From: Alphaproteobacteria bacterium | GTDB taxonomy: Bacteria; Pseudomonadota; Alphaproteobacteria; Micropepsales; Micropepsaceae | DNA length: 50,880 nucleotides | Reading direction: 5' to 3' | Assembly: GCA_013140995.1 (NCBI GenBank) | Contig: JABFRX010000133.1 | Span: forward strand, 1 to 50,880 | In this document: positions 8,646-17,639 of the stretch, in pieces | Numbering within the stretch: position 1 is the stretch's first letter | How the letters are laid out: each line of letters begins with the position of its first letter | Notes under the pieces: generated by a model | Databases searched by the model: none | What the model was told of the DNA's origin: nothing | Seen by the model: only the letters and a program-made list of their open reading frames with translations | Program-made: the position numbers and the translations under genes

Positions 8646-11600
8646 CTATTCGGCAGGCGCGACGCGGGTCCGCGAAAAGCGCGCACGTACGCGGCCAAAT
8701 CCAGCGTAGGCATCGGCCATTAACGTGTAGGCAACCGGAACGATGAAAAGCGTCAGGAACGTCGACGATAGAATGCCGCCGATCATGAGCACACCCATGC
8801 CGTTGCGAAACTCCGCGCCTTGGCTGACCGAGATCGCGACCGGTATCATGCCGAACACGGTAGCGAGCTGCGTCATCAGCACGGGGCGCATGCGGCGCGG
8901 GCCTGCCTCTTCCATTGCTTCGCGTGCACCCAGGTTGCGCGTTTCGCGCGCGGTGTTCGCGTAGTCGACGAGCAGAATGCCGTTCTTCATCACGAGGCCC
9001 ATCAGCGCGATCATGCCGATCTGCGCAAACATCGTCATCGTCATACCGGTGAACGAGAGCGCTGCGAACGCGCCGACGAACGACAGCGGCGCAGTCAGCA
9101 TGACGATCGCAGGTTGCGAGAAGCTGTTGAATTGACTCGCCAGAATCATATAGAGCGCGACCAAGGCCAGCATGAACGCGAAGCCAATGGCAGCTGCTGA
9201 TTCCTTCATGCGCTCCGCTTGGCCGATGAACGTACCGGTGTAGCCTTGCGGCAGGCCGACCTCGGTCACGATCTTTTGCAGTTTGTCCGTGGCCGTGCCA
9301 AGTGCGACGCCCGGCGGGTTGTTGGCGAGGATCACGATCGAACGCGCGCGGTTGCGGCGGTCGACCTGGGCGGGGCCCTCCTCGATCTTGAACTCGGCGA
9401 TGCTCGCAAGGTCCACAAGACTGCCGTTAGTGCTGCGGACTTGGACTTGGTCGAGCTTCGTCGGATCGTTGCGTTGGGCCGCTTCAAGGCGGACGCGGAC
9501 GTCGTAGCGGTTGCCGAGTTCCTCGTAGGTACCCGCGTCGACGCCGCCCACGAGCGCGCGAACGGTAGTTGCAAGCGGACGGATGGCCACACCGAGGTCG
9601 GCGGCGCGGCCGCGGTCGACGTGAATCTGCACCTCGGGTTTGCCGGTTTCGTAGGACGAGCGGGCGTCCGTGAAGGTTGCCGTGTCGGCGCGCATGCGGG
9701 CGACGATGGCGTCGGCTTTTTCGCGCAGGGTTTCCAGCGACCGGCCTTGCAGCGAATAGGTGATCGCGGTGTTGAAGCTGGAGTTACCGCCGATCCAAGG
9801 GACCTCGGTCGCTTCGATGTGCTTGGCTTCGGGGACGGTCTTGGCCAGAAGCGCGCGCACACTTTGCATGACGACGAATTGATTTTCGGCGTAGGTGCGC
9901 TCGCGCTTCGACGTAAGACCAACGTAGAGATTGATGCGGTTGATGCGTGGTTGGGCGCCGCCGCCGACTGTCGCGAACACCGTTTTGACGTGCTTCGTCG
10001 ACTGCAAAGCTTTGCTGACCCGGGCTGCGACAGCCTTCGTGTCGGCGATGCCGGTGCCGTAGGGCAGGTCGATCGTTGCCAGGAACTCCGAGCGGTCGGT
10101 CTTGGCCTGGAAGTCGAAGGGAATGCCGCGGGCAAGCATCACGCCGGCGACAATGGTCGCAAAGCCAATACCCAGCACCATCCAGCGGTGCTCAAGCGAC
10201 CAATGGAGTACACGTTTATAGGTCCATTCCAAACCGTGATGGAAAGCTTCAATGCGCTGTGCAAAGGGCCCGAGGTGCAGCTTGCTCAAGAACTTCGAGC
10301 ACAGCGCGGGAGTCAGTGTTAGCGAAACGAGTAGCGAGACCAGAACCGAAAAGACGATCGCGAGGCCGTACTGATAAAAGAAGCGGCCGACGACGCCCTC
10401 CATGAAGGCGATGGGGACGAACACGGCGACCACCGCCCACGTGCCGGCCATAACGGCGACAGCGACTTCGCTTGTGCCTTTGGAGGCGGCTTCGGCGGGG
10501 GCCATGCCTTCTTCGAGTTTGCGGTGAACGCTTTCGAGGACGACGATGGCATCGTCGACGAGCAGGCCAACGGAGACGGAGAACGCCATCAGGGTCAGGT
10601 TGTTGAGCGTGAACCCAGCCCAATAGAATGCGAAGAACGTCGCGATCAGCGACGTCGGCATCGCGATCGCCACGATGATCGTCGCGCGGAAGTCGAGCAG
10701 GAAAGCCATCGTGATCGCGATCACGAGGAAGATGCCGAGCACGATGTCGAAGCCGACGTCGTCGACGGACTCTTCGATGAAGAGGGAGATGTCGCGCGCT
10801 ACGACCATTTCCACGCCGGCCGGCACGACATTGCGCATCGACTCGATTTCGTGTTTGACGGCTTTCGCGACTTCGACCGTGTTCTGGCCGGATTGGCGGC
10901 GTACCTCGAGCGAGATGCCCGGCTTGCCGTTCAGGGTGGCGAAGGTTCGTTCATCTTCGGCACCGTCTTCGATTCGTGCCACATCGCCCAGCAGCGTCGG
11001 CAACGCCAGCTGGCGAAACGAGACCACGATGGTTTTAAAGTCTTCGACGCGTTTGACCTCGCCCTTGGTTTTGACGCTGAACTCGGCGCGTTCGCCGGAC
11101 AGTTCCATATTGCCGCCGGGCATATCGGCATTTTCGCGGCGCAGTGCCGAGACGACGTCGTCGGCGGTCACGTTCAGCGCGCGCATCTTGTCGGCGTCGA
11201 GCCAGATGCGGATTTGGCGCGCGCGTCCGCCCAAGATCGTGACCTGGCCGACGCCGGAAACGCGCTCGAGGCGCTCTTTGATTTGCTTGTCGGCGAACTC
11301 CGTCAGGTCGCGCGTCGGCATGTCGCCCGAGAGCATGACCGAGAGGATCGGCTCAGCGTCGGGGTCGATCTTTTGGATGATCGGCTGTTCGGCGTCTTGC
11401 GGCAGGTCGCGGATCGCGAGGTTGACCTTATCGCGAACGTCTTGCGCTTTCACGTCGGCGTTTTCGTTCAGGCCGAACTCGATGATGATTTGCGAAAGGC
11501 CTTCGTAGCTCTGCGAGGAGAGCGACTTTATGCCCGAGATCGTGTTGACCTGAGCTTCGATCGTGTCGGTGATGTCGGTTTCGACGGCATCGGGGCTCGC

Positions 11601-11759
11601 GCCTTCGAGCACGGTCATGACGTTTACATAGGGGAACTCAACGCGCGGGAAGAGGTCGACCCCGATCCGCTGCAGCGATACCCAGCCCAGCGCGACGAGC
11701 GCGCCGATGACCATGGTCGCCAGAACCGGCCGGCGGATCGAAAGGTCGGAGATCCACAT
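8646..11759 (-). CDS. RND efflux transporter permease, HAE-1 (AcrB) type
   Basis: A 1037-residue inner-membrane proton/drug antiporter. It has the two-fold RND architecture: TM1 near the N-terminus (PVLATMVIGALVALGWVSL), a large periplasmic porter loop, TM2-6, a second loop and TM7-12. The proton-relay residues of the HAE-1 class are present: adjacent Asp residues in GLLVDDAIVV (TM4) and Lys in GLVMKNGILLVDYAN (TM10). It is co-transcribed with the adaptor upstream, whose stop lies only 3 bp before this start. No outer-membrane channel gene is here, so a TolC-like partner must be encoded elsewhere. Substrates are unknown. The divergent MarR gene suggests repression relieved by a small aromatic ligand. 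Confidence 0.96.
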   Translation of the reverse strand: MWISDLSIRRPVLATMVIGALVALGWVSLQRIGVDLFPRVEFPYVNVMTVLEGASPDAVETDITDTIEAQVNTISGIKSLSSQSYEGLSQIIIEFGLNENADVKAQDVRDKVNLAIRDLPQDAEQPIIQKIDPDAEPILSVMLSGDMPTRDLTEFADKQIKERLERVSGVGQVTILGGRARQIRIWLDADKMRALNVTADDVVSALRRENADMPGGNMELSGERAEFSVKTKGEVKRVEDFKTIVVSFRQLALPTLLGDVARIEDGAEDERTFATLNGKPGISLEVRRQSGQNTVEVAKAVKHEIESMRNVVPAGVEMVVARDISLFIEESVDDVGFDIVLGIFLVIAITMAFLLDFRATIIVAIAMPTSLIATFFAFYWAGFTLNNLTLMAFSVSVGLLVDDAIVVLESVHRKLEEGMAPAEAASKGTSEVAVAVMAGTWAVVAVFVPIAFMEGVVGRFFYQYGLAIVFSVLVSLLVSLTLTPALCSKFLSKLHLGPFAQRIEAFHHGLEWTYKRVLHWSLEHRWMVLGIGFATIVAGVMLARGIPFDFQAKTDRSEFLATIDLPYGTGIADTKAVAARVSKALQSTKHVKTVFATVGGGAQPRINRINLYVGLTSKRERTYAENQFVVMQSVRALLAKTVPEAKHIEATEVPWIGGNSSFNTAITYSLQGRSLETLREKADAIVARMRADTATFTDARSSYETGKPEVQIHVDRGRAADLGVAIRPLATTVRALVGGVDAGTYEELGNRYDVRVRLEAAQRNDPTKLDQVQVRSTNGSLVDLASIAEFKIEEGPAQVDRRNRARSIVILANNPPGVALGTATDKLQKIVTEVGLPQGYTGTFIGQAERMKESAAAIGFAFMLALVALYMILASQFNSFSQPAIVMLTAPLSFVGAFAALSFTGMTMTMFAQIGMIALMGLVMKNGILLVDYANTARETRNLGAREAMEEAGPRRMRPVLMTQLATVFGMIPVAISVSQGAEFRNGMGVLMIGGILSSTFLTLFIVPVAYTLMADAYAGFGRVRARFSRTRVAPAE

Positions 11760-11762
11760 GGG

Positions 11763-12911
11763 CTAGAGTTGCGCCTGGGTCGTGGGCTTTGCGGCGCTCT
11801 CGAGCATCACGGGAACGCCGTCGGCAAGCTGCGAGAGGTTCGGGCCAGTCAGGAGTTCCGTGCCCTCGGGGACATTGCTCAGGATTTCGACGCGCTCGCC
11901 ATCGATCTCACGTATCGAGAGTGAGATTTTCTTCGCGCGACCGTTCTGCGCCGTGAACGCGTAGCGCGAGCCGTCGGGGCCGAGGATCGCTTTGCGAGCG
12001 ACGACGAGCGTCTTGCGCGCTTCGGGGATGAGTTCAACGCGGCAGTACAAGCCTGGCAGGATTTTGTAGCCGGGGTTCGGCAGGGCGAATCGCAGTTCGA
12101 CGCTGCGCGCCTTGTAGTCGATACCGTAGTTGATGACGGCGACCCTGGCCTCGAACGGCTTCTGGATGCCGTCGACGAAGATACGGCCGGCCATGCCGAC
12201 TTTGAACTGTTCGAAATAGGTCGCCGGTGCGACCACGATAACCGCGAGCGGATCGATCCCCATGATCTGCACGACGCCGGCCGCGCCACCCATTGCACCG
12301 CCGCCGCCGAAGCGGGTTGCCATGAAGCGGCCTTCGTAGACGTCTTTCCTGGAGATGACGCCGTCGTATGGCGCGCGGACGATTGTGTCCTTCAGCTGCT
12401 GGCGGCCTTGCGCGAGGCGCGCTTCCCAGACGCCGAGTTGCGCTGCAGCGACATCCGCGTTCGTTTTCGTCGTATCCATACGCGATTGGCTGACCCAGCC
12501 GCCGCCCTTGAGCGAGTCTTGGCGCTTTAGGTCCGCTTGCGCGTTGCGCAGCTGTGCTCGCGCCAGCGCGACCTGTTTTTCTTGTTCCAGCACGACGAGC
12601 TTGATGTCGACGTCGCGCGTGCGGAACAGCGCTTGGCCTTTCTTCACCTGGCTGCCAACGCCCACCATCACCTCATCGATGATGCCGTCGACGGAGGGGC
12701 CGATATCGGTTTGGCGCGAGGGGGTGAGCGAACCGGTAGCCATGATCGGCACGGCAACGTCCGCCTTCGTGACCTTCACAGTGGAGACGGTGATGGCAAC
12801 GCGTGCCGCCGCTTTGGTCTGATCCTTCGCTTCCGTGGCTTGGCCGCAGGCGGCAAGCCCCAACGCAAGAGCGATCAGGACGGCGGCTGAAGGTGGCCGA
12901 TGTGCGGTCAT
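11763..12911 (-). CDS. RND efflux periplasmic adaptor lipoprotein (MFP/HlyD type)
   Basis: A 382-residue membrane fusion protein that links the RND pump to an outer-membrane channel. The N-terminus has a lipoprotein signal peptide with lipobox LAAC, so Cys22 would be the lipidated residue. Next comes a split lipoyl/barrel-sandwich domain (GSLTPSRQTDIGPSVDG, VGSQVKKGQALF), a coiled-coil hairpin (QEKQVALARAQLRNAQADLK) and the second lipoyl half (APYDGVISRKDV). Beta-barrel and membrane-proximal domains follow. A Gly-rich insertion (FGGGGAMGGAAG) in the lipoyl domain is slightly unusual. It is first in the operon, facing marR across 90 bp. Its own ribosome site is weak. Confidence 0.93.
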   Translation of the reverse strand: MTAHRPPSAAVLIALALGLAACGQATEAKDQTKAAARVAITVSTVKVTKADVAVPIMATGSLTPSRQTDIGPSVDGIIDEVMVGVGSQVKKGQALFRTRDVDIKLVVLEQEKQVALARAQLRNAQADLKRQDSLKGGGWVSQSRMDTTKTNADVAAAQLGVWEARLAQGRQQLKDTIVRAPYDGVISRKDVYEGRFMATRFGGGGAMGGAAGVVQIMGIDPLAVIVVAPATYFEQFKVGMAGRIFVDGIQKPFEARVAVINYGIDYKARSVELRFALPNPGYKILPGLYCRVELIPEARKTLVVARKAILGPDGSRYAFTAQNGRAKKISLSIREIDGERVEILSNVPEGTELLTGPNLSQLADGVPVMLESAAKPTTQAQL

Positions 12912-12953
12912 GGCGCGGCTAAACCTGTTGACGTTCAGGAATTGGTATACTGG

Positions 12954-12977
12954 ATTACTATATACTGCTATACTAAT
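12954..12977. promoter_or_regulatory. Candidate MarR operator
   Basis: An imperfect palindrome lies in the spacer between the adaptor and marR. Its 9-nt arms ATTACTATA and TATACTAAT are separated by 6 nt, and 8 of 9 positions are complementary. The hexamer TATACT occurs three times in this spacer (12946, 12961, 12969). AT-rich palindromes of this kind in divergent spacers are typical MarR-family sites. Binding here would control both directions. No footprint evidence exists; this is inference from symmetry and position. Confidence 0.5.
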
Positions 12978-13001
12978 TCGTGAAGACGGGACGAGACGCC
13001 C

Positions 13002-13538
13002 ATGAGTGAGACATTTTCGACGGTTGAACGGGCGAAATTGGCGCGGAAGTCTGCGGCCGAAAAGCCCGCACGCAACATGGAAAATGAGCGGCTAAAAGCC
13101 GAGCTCGAGGTTGAGAGCACGCTGGGCTGGCTGTTCAACGACATTCACCGCCTCTTGGGAAAGGATTTCGGTTCGCGGATCGGGGAGCTTGGCCTCACGC
13201 GTGCGCAGTGCCGAGTGCTGTTCACAATCGAGCGTGCAGCGGCCCCACTGACGCAGACCGAGATTGCGGAGTTGACCGAGATCGAGAAGGCGCCGCTCGG
13301 CAAAATGCTCGACCGGCTGGAGCAAGGTGGTTGGATCGTCCGGAAGTCCGATCCGAAGGACCGGCGCGCGCGGCGGGTTTCCGTTACGGCAAAAATCGAC
13401 AAGGCCTTCCCGGTCGCCGCTGCGGCCGCGAAGGGAACATTTGCGCGCGCGCTGCAAGGTATGCGACAGAGTGACGTGAAAGAGTTGATTGCGAGGCTTG
13501 AGAAGCTGAAGCGCAATCTCGGCGGCGCCGACGGCTAG
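13002..13538 (+). CDS. MarR family transcriptional regulator
   Basis: A 178-residue winged-helix regulator. The core runs from about residue 40: a dimerisation helix (LGWLFNDIHRLLGKDF), the helix-turn-helix (LTQTEIAELTEIEKAPLGKM), the wing with the family signature DPKDRRARRVSVT, and C-terminal dimerisation helices. The first 35 residues are a Lys/Glu-rich extension. An internal ATG (Met26) could be the true start, since neither has a strong ribosome site. It is transcribed away from the RND operon, so it most likely represses that pump and itself through the palindrome in the shared spacer. The ligand is unknown. Confidence 0.93.
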   Translation: MSETFSTVERAKLARKSAAEKPARNMENERLKAELEVESTLGWLFNDIHRLLGKDFGSRIGELGLTRAQCRVLFTIERAAAPLTQTEIAELTEIEKAPLGKMLDRLEQGGWIVRKSDPKDRRARRVSVTAKIDKAFPVAAAAAKGTFARALQGMRQSDVKELIARLEKLKRNLGGADG

Positions 13539-13579
13539 GTGCTCAGCGCTGCCCCCAAAGTTCAACCTTGAGGGCCGCG

Positions 13580-14707
13580 ATGAATTTCGATTTCTCCGAC
13601 GACCAGAAGATGCTGAAGGACCAGGCGCGCAAGTTCCTGACCGAAAAGTGCCCGACGAAAGTCGTGCGCAAAATCCTTGAGAGCGACGAGCCATACGACA
13701 AGGCGCTGTGGAAGCAGATCGGCGAGATGGGTTGGCTCGGAACCGCGATCCCGGAGGAATACGGCGGTCTGGGCCTCGGCCATCTTGAGCTTTGCGTGAT
13801 CGCGGAGGAGTTGGGCCGGGCTGCCGCGCCTGTGCCGTTTTCTTCGTCCGTTTACCTCGCGACCGAAGCGCTTTTGATTGCGGGCAGCGATGCCCAGAAG
13901 AAGAAGTACCTGCCGAAGCTCGCGAGCGGCGAGTGGATTGGAACGTTCGCGATCGCCGAAGGACCGCAACCGCCAAGCCCGAAGACGATCAAAGCGACGT
14001 TCAAGGGCGGAAAACTCGACGGCACGAAGACTCCGGTGCCGGACGGGGACGTTGCGGACTTTGCCGTTGTGTTGGCGAAGAGCGCCGACGGCGCGGGTGA
14101 GCGCTCGCTGTCGCTGGCGATCGTCGATTTGAAAGGCGCCGGTGTGTCGCGCCGGGCGGTGAAGACCATCGATCCTTCACGCAGCCAAGCTGAGTTGTCG
14201 TTCAAGGGTGCTGCCGCCGACGCGTTGGGCCCGGCCGGCGACGGTTGGGATCTAGCGAAGCGCGTGCTTGACCGCGCCGCTGTCCTGATGGCGTTCGAGC
14301 AGGTCGGAGGCGCGGATGCTTGCCTCGTGATGGCGAAGGATTACGCGCTGAACAGGTATGCGTTCGGGCGCACGATCGCGTCGTTCCAGGCGATCAAGCA
14401 CAAGCTCGCCGACATGTATGTCTTGAACGAGCTTGCGCGTTCGAACGCGTATTTCGGCGCTTGGGCGCTATCGACGAACGCGGCCGACTTGGCGGAAGCC
14501 GCCGCTGGTGCGCGGATCAGCGCCACGGACGCGTTCCACAATGCCTCCAAAGAAAACATCCAAACCCATGGCGGCATGGGCTTCACGTGGGAGCTCGACT
14601 GCCACCTCTATTACCGGCGTTCGAAAGTGCTGAGCCTCGCGCTCGGCGCTTCGCGGGTGTGGAAGGACCGCTTGGTCAACCACCTTGAGAAGAAGAACGT
14701 CGCTTAA
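13580..14707 (+). CDS. Acyl-CoA dehydrogenase family protein (first of a pair)
   Basis: A 375-residue FAD-dependent acyl-CoA dehydrogenase-fold protein. The ATG at 13580 is chosen because TGAGGG lies six bases upstream; an upstream TTG is possible but lacks support. Features are the N-terminal helical domain (FDFSDDQKMLKDQARKFL, GWLGTAIPEEYGGLGLG), a middle beta domain, then YAFGRTIASFQAIKHKLADM and the FAD-site motif ENIQTHGGMGFTWE, with a short C-terminal end (HLYYRRSKVLSLALG). It is smaller and more diverged than its neighbour, the pattern seen when two acyl-CoA dehydrogenases form a heterotetramer as in sterol side-chain oxidation. The 29-bp gap to the second gene supports co-transcription. 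The substrate is unknown. Confidence 0.9.
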   Translation: MNFDFSDDQKMLKDQARKFLTEKCPTKVVRKILESDEPYDKALWKQIGEMGWLGTAIPEEYGGLGLGHLELCVIAEELGRAAAPVPFSSSVYLATEALLIAGSDAQKKKYLPKLASGEWIGTFAIAEGPQPPSPKTIKATFKGGKLDGTKTPVPDGDVADFAVVLAKSADGAGERSLSLAIVDLKGAGVSRRAVKTIDPSRSQAELSFKGAAADALGPAGDGWDLAKRVLDRAAVLMAFEQVGGADACLVMAKDYALNRYAFGRTIASFQAIKHKLADMYVLNELARSNAYFGAWALSTNAADLAEAAAGARISATDAFHNASKENIQTHGGMGFTWELDCHLYYRRSKVLSLALGASRVWKDRLVNHLEKKNVA

Positions 14708-14736
14708 ACAGCCATTCGAACCGAAAGATCGATCCC

Positions 14737-15981
14737 ATGGATTTCAACGACACCCCGCAAGAAGCAACCTTCCGCAAGGAAGTGCGCGCTTGGCTTGAGG
14801 CGAATGCGAAACCGAAGTCGGCGACCGGCTTCTCGGCCGAGAACCCGCGCTTTCAACGCAACGAAACCGAGGCGCTGAAAATCGCGAAAGCTTGGCAGGC
14901 AAAGAAGGCCGAGAAGCGCTATGCGCGCATCACCTGGCCGACGGAGAACGGCGGCCTTGGTGGCACGCCGATACAGCAGGTGGTCTACAACCAAGAAGAG
15001 TCCAAGTTCGACGTGCCGTCCGGTTTCTTCGAAATCGGCTTGGGCATGTGCATACCGACGGTCACGCACTATGCGTCAAAAGACGTTGCGGCGCGCTATG
15101 TGAAGCCCGCGCTCTACGGCGAAGAGATATGGTGTCAGTTGTTCTCCGAACCGTCGGCCGGTTCTGACGTTGCGGGCCTCAAGACGCGCGCTGAAAAAGA
15201 CGGCGACGACTGGGTGATCAATGGCCAGAAAGTGTGGACGTCGGGGGCGCACTATTCCGACTACGGTATTCTGCTTACGCGAACAGACCCGAATGTGCCC
15301 AAGCACAAGGGTCTGACGATGTTCTACCTATCGATGAAGTCGCCGGGCGTCGAAGTGCGGCCGATAAAGCAGATGTCGGGCGGCGCAAACTTCAACGAGG
15401 TGTTTTTCACCAACGTTCGCATCCCGGATTCGCAGCGCCTCGGCAATGTCGGCGACGGCTGGGGCGTTGCGCTGACCACGCTGATGCATGAGCGTCTGGC
15501 GGTCGGCGGCGGGCAGGGCGGTTCCGGCGCGGACGTGAACGAGTTGCTGGCGTTGGCCCGCGAGACGGAACTGGAAGACGGCCCCGCGATCCGCAATGCG
15601 TCGGTGCGCGAGCGCATCGCGGAATGGTACGTTCGCGGCCAAGGGTTGAAGTATACGACCTACCGGACACTAACGGCGCTCAGCCAAGGCCGCGTGCCGG
15701 GGCCGGAGGCGTCGATCGCAAAAGTCGTCGTCGCGCCGAAGATGCAGGACCTCGCCTCGTTCGGGATGGACCTTGAGGATATGGGCGGCGTCATGGTTGG
15801 CGAGGACTCGCCGATGTTGGGCGCGTTCCAGCAGTCGTTCATGTGGGCACCGGGTTTGCGCATCGCTGGCGGCACGGACGAAATTTTGAAGAACATTATT
15901 GCGGAGCGCGTGCTGGGTCTTCCGGCCGACATCCGTGTCGATAAGGACATCCCGTACAACAAGCTTCCGACGGGACGCTGA
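14737..15981 (+). CDS. Acyl-CoA dehydrogenase (second of a pair)
   Basis: A 414-residue acyl-CoA dehydrogenase of the FadE-like type that binds FAD and oxidises the alpha-beta bond of an acyl-CoA. Visible motifs include EIWCQLFSEPSAGSDVAGL (acyl/FAD contact strand), KVWTSGAHYSDYGILLTRTD, the flavin-binding SGGANFNEVFF and the C-terminal RIAGGTDEILKNIIAERVL, which marks the end of the family domain. With its upstream partner it likely forms one unit of a beta-oxidation-like pathway. No thiolase, hydratase or CoA ligase is adjacent. A strong intrinsic terminator follows 6 bp after the stop. Confidence 0.93.
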   Translation: MDFNDTPQEATFRKEVRAWLEANAKPKSATGFSAENPRFQRNETEALKIAKAWQAKKAEKRYARITWPTENGGLGGTPIQQVVYNQEESKFDVPSGFFEIGLGMCIPTVTHYASKDVAARYVKPALYGEEIWCQLFSEPSAGSDVAGLKTRAEKDGDDWVINGQKVWTSGAHYSDYGILLTRTDPNVPKHKGLTMFYLSMKSPGVEVRPIKQMSGGANFNEVFFTNVRIPDSQRLGNVGDGWGVALTTLMHERLAVGGGQGGSGADVNELLALARETELEDGPAIRNASVRERIAEWYVRGQGLKYTTYRTLTALSQGRVPGPEASIAKVVVAPKMQDLASFGMDLEDMGGVMVGEDSPMLGAFQQSFMWAPGLRIAGGTDEILKNIIAERVLGLPADIRVDKDIPYNKLPTGR

Positions 15982-15987
15982 AACGGC

Positions 15988-16017
15988 AAGGCCCGCGCGA
16001 CGCGGGCCTTTTCTTTT
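15988..16017 (+). terminator. Intrinsic terminator after the acyl-CoA dehydrogenase pair
   Basis: Perfect 10-bp stem (AAGGCCCGCG / CGCGGGCCTT) with a CGA loop, followed by TTCTTTT. It sits 6 bp after the second acyl-CoA dehydrogenase stop and touches the end of the convergent small gene. With the A residues on the 5' side it could work for both strands. Confidence 0.88.
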
Positions 16018-16261
16018 ACTCGGTTTCCGAGATCATCTTCATGAAGTCGCGGTTGATGAAGGTCAGCCGTCCGTCGCTCATACGCAGCGGCAAGAACTGC
16101 CGGCTGCCATCGTTCAGCAAATCCTGCAGGCGCTGGCCGGTCTTGAAGATGTAGAGTTCGCCGCTCAACACGGTGCCGTCGGTCAGATATACGGTTGCCG
16201 ACACGCCTTCTTTCGTGGCGCGCGTACCACTCAAGGATGCCGATGTGTTGTACGTCTTCAT
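16016..16261 (-). CDS. Small hypothetical protein (81 aa)
   Basis: A soluble, beta-rich protein without signal peptide. I chose the ATG at 16261, which has a strong GGGGGAG site (16266-16272) 4 nt upstream. A longer frame reaching 16324 would overlap the stop of the gene upstream and has no ribosome site. The core reads ATVYLTDGTVLSGELYIF, then QRLQDLLNDGSRQFLPLRM and GRLTFINRDFMKMI. That looks like a compact beta-barrel with a small helix, resembling short alphaproteobacterial proteins of unknown function. It is last in a leftward cluster after the secreted protein and pcp. I assign no function. Confidence 0.72.
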   Translation of the reverse strand: MKTYNTSASLSGTRATKEGVSATVYLTDGTVLSGELYIFKTGQRLQDLLNDGSRQFLPLRMSDGRLTFINRDFMKMISETE

Positions 16262-16323
16262 AGTGCTCCCCCAGCAGGAAAGGGCATATTGAAGGCGTTC
16301 CGTTAAGATTTCGCTGACCGGCA

Positions 16324-16908
16324 CTATTTCGCGAAAACCCAGCCCTTGCGGCTACCGTCGAACTCGATCGCGAACGTATTGTTGCGGATGTTGCAGTCGC
16401 CGGTCCGGCTTTGCGACACGTCGGTTTTGTATTTGATCGCCAGAGTGTAGAGGCGCTTGAACTTGGCCTTCGCAATCTGATCGGCGGGCGCCGTGAAAAT
16501 GAAGCGGACGGCAACACCGCTGTGCGGCATGATCTTGTCAAACGGAACGCTGGCCACTTCGCGGCTCTTGTTCCCGGCGGCGACGTCAATTTCCGTCAAC
16601 ACCGCGGCTTGTTCGTTCGGTTTGCCGAAGAACGGCTGATCGCCGATGTTGCGAACGCGCATGACGAACGGCCAGTGAAAGACGCCGTCGGGCGTGACCC
16701 AGGCACCGATACGCTGAACGCGCGTCGCGCCCGCGGGCGCACGTTGAGAGAAGTCGATCTCCAGAAACCGGTCAGCCGCCGGGTCCGAGCATGGGGGCAG
16801 GAGCGGCTCAAGATCCGGCAGCTTCACCTCTTTCGGAACAACGAGATCGGCTGCTTGAGCAACCCCAATTGCCAACGATGCGATGGCCAGAATTTTGACG
16901 ACTCTCAT
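16324..16908 (-). CDS. Secreted hypothetical protein
   Basis: A 194-residue exported protein. The start at 16908 overlaps the pcp stop as ATGA, which suggests translational coupling; an upstream in-frame ATG at 16947 would lie inside pcp. The N-terminus MRVVKILAIASLAIGVAQAA is a signal peptide, with cleavage likely after AQA. The mature part has an immunoglobulin-like or CARDB-like look (FVMRVRNIGDQPFF, AVRFIFTAP, YTLAIKYKTD). Two Cys residues (LLPPCSDP and GDCNIRNN) could form a disulfide in the periplasm. I do not recognise a named family. Confidence 0.7.
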   Translation of the reverse strand: MRVVKILAIASLAIGVAQAADLVVPKEVKLPDLEPLLPPCSDPAADRFLEIDFSQRAPAGATRVQRIGAWVTPDGVFHWPFVMRVRNIGDQPFFGKPNEQAAVLTEIDVAAGNKSREVASVPFDKIMPHSGVAVRFIFTAPADQIAKAKFKRLYTLAIKYKTDVSQSRTGDCNIRNNTFAIEFDGSRKGWVFAK

Positions 16909-17585
16909 GCGACTACCTTTGATGTTCGTTGCGCCGTTGCGACGCATATCTCTACGATGAGTTTGACGGCTTTCAGAAGCTGCGCCTCCGTCAACGTTGA
17001 GGCGTGTGGCACATGTTGGCCGCCTGCGGCAAGCTTTGCCACCTGCGTGTCCAGGTAGGGGACATGAATGAACCCGGCAAATGCGGGGCCACCCTTCGCG
17101 GCGAGCGTCATCAAGCGGTAGAAGGTTAGATTACAGAGGTAATCGCCCGCGCTGTCGGAGGGGCTCACCGGTATTAGAGCCGCTTTCAGCGCGATCTCGA
17201 TTTCACGAAGCGGCAAGGCTGTCGCGTAGTGGTCCTTGCCGTTTTCGAGGACGCACGCGCCAGCAGCGCATGCTCCCGTGAAGTCCGGACGGTCGGTTGC
17301 CACGACGTTGTGCGCTTTGGATTCCAGCGTGATGCCCGTCGCCTTCGCGCTGAGACCGAACGCAATCGCGACATCCGGCCGAACCGTTTCGAGCAGCGGC
17401 TCCATCTCGCGCTCCCATAGATCGAAGCGCACGGGCAGCGTCTGTGTGACCAAACGCGCTTGCTTAGGCTGCCACTTCTCTCTTTGAAGCTGCTCAACCA
17501 CCCAAGCGGTCGGGTTCGCCGGAGCACCAGGGAACACAGAGAACCCAGTGACCAGCACACGAACCGTCTGCGTCTCGCTACTCAT
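16905..17585 (-). CDS. pcp: Pyroglutamyl-peptidase I (C15 family)
   Basis: A 226-residue cysteine peptidase that removes N-terminal pyroglutamate from peptides in the cytosol. The catalytic residues are in place: Glu88 in GITLESKAHN, Cys151 in SAGDYLCN and His174 in GFIHVPYL. The N-terminal VLVTGFSVFPG is the family opening motif. The ATG at 17585 is preferred over an upstream TTG at 17597. It overlaps the next gene by 4 nt. The clustering with a secreted protein and a YjbR protein is not known to me as a functional unit. Confidence 0.93.
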   Translation of the reverse strand: MSSETQTVRVLVTGFSVFPGAPANPTAWVVEQLQREKWQPKQARLVTQTLPVRFDLWEREMEPLLETVRPDVAIAFGLSAKATGITLESKAHNVVATDRPDFTGACAAGACVLENGKDHYATALPLREIEIALKAALIPVSPSDSAGDYLCNLTFYRLMTLAAKGGPAFAGFIHVPYLDTQVAKLAAGGQHVPHASTLTEAQLLKAVKLIVEICVATAQRTSKVVA

Positions 17586-17639
17586 GCGGTCATACAATCA
17601 CGAAACGGCGTGCCCCTCAAAGGGAGCGGGCGACCTTGC

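Noticed and set aside
10524-11924. Long open frame on the plus strand antisense to the RND pump and adaptor
   Set aside because: It mirrors the codon bias of the RND gene, has an Asp/Arg-rich composition typical of a shadow frame, and shows no known domain.
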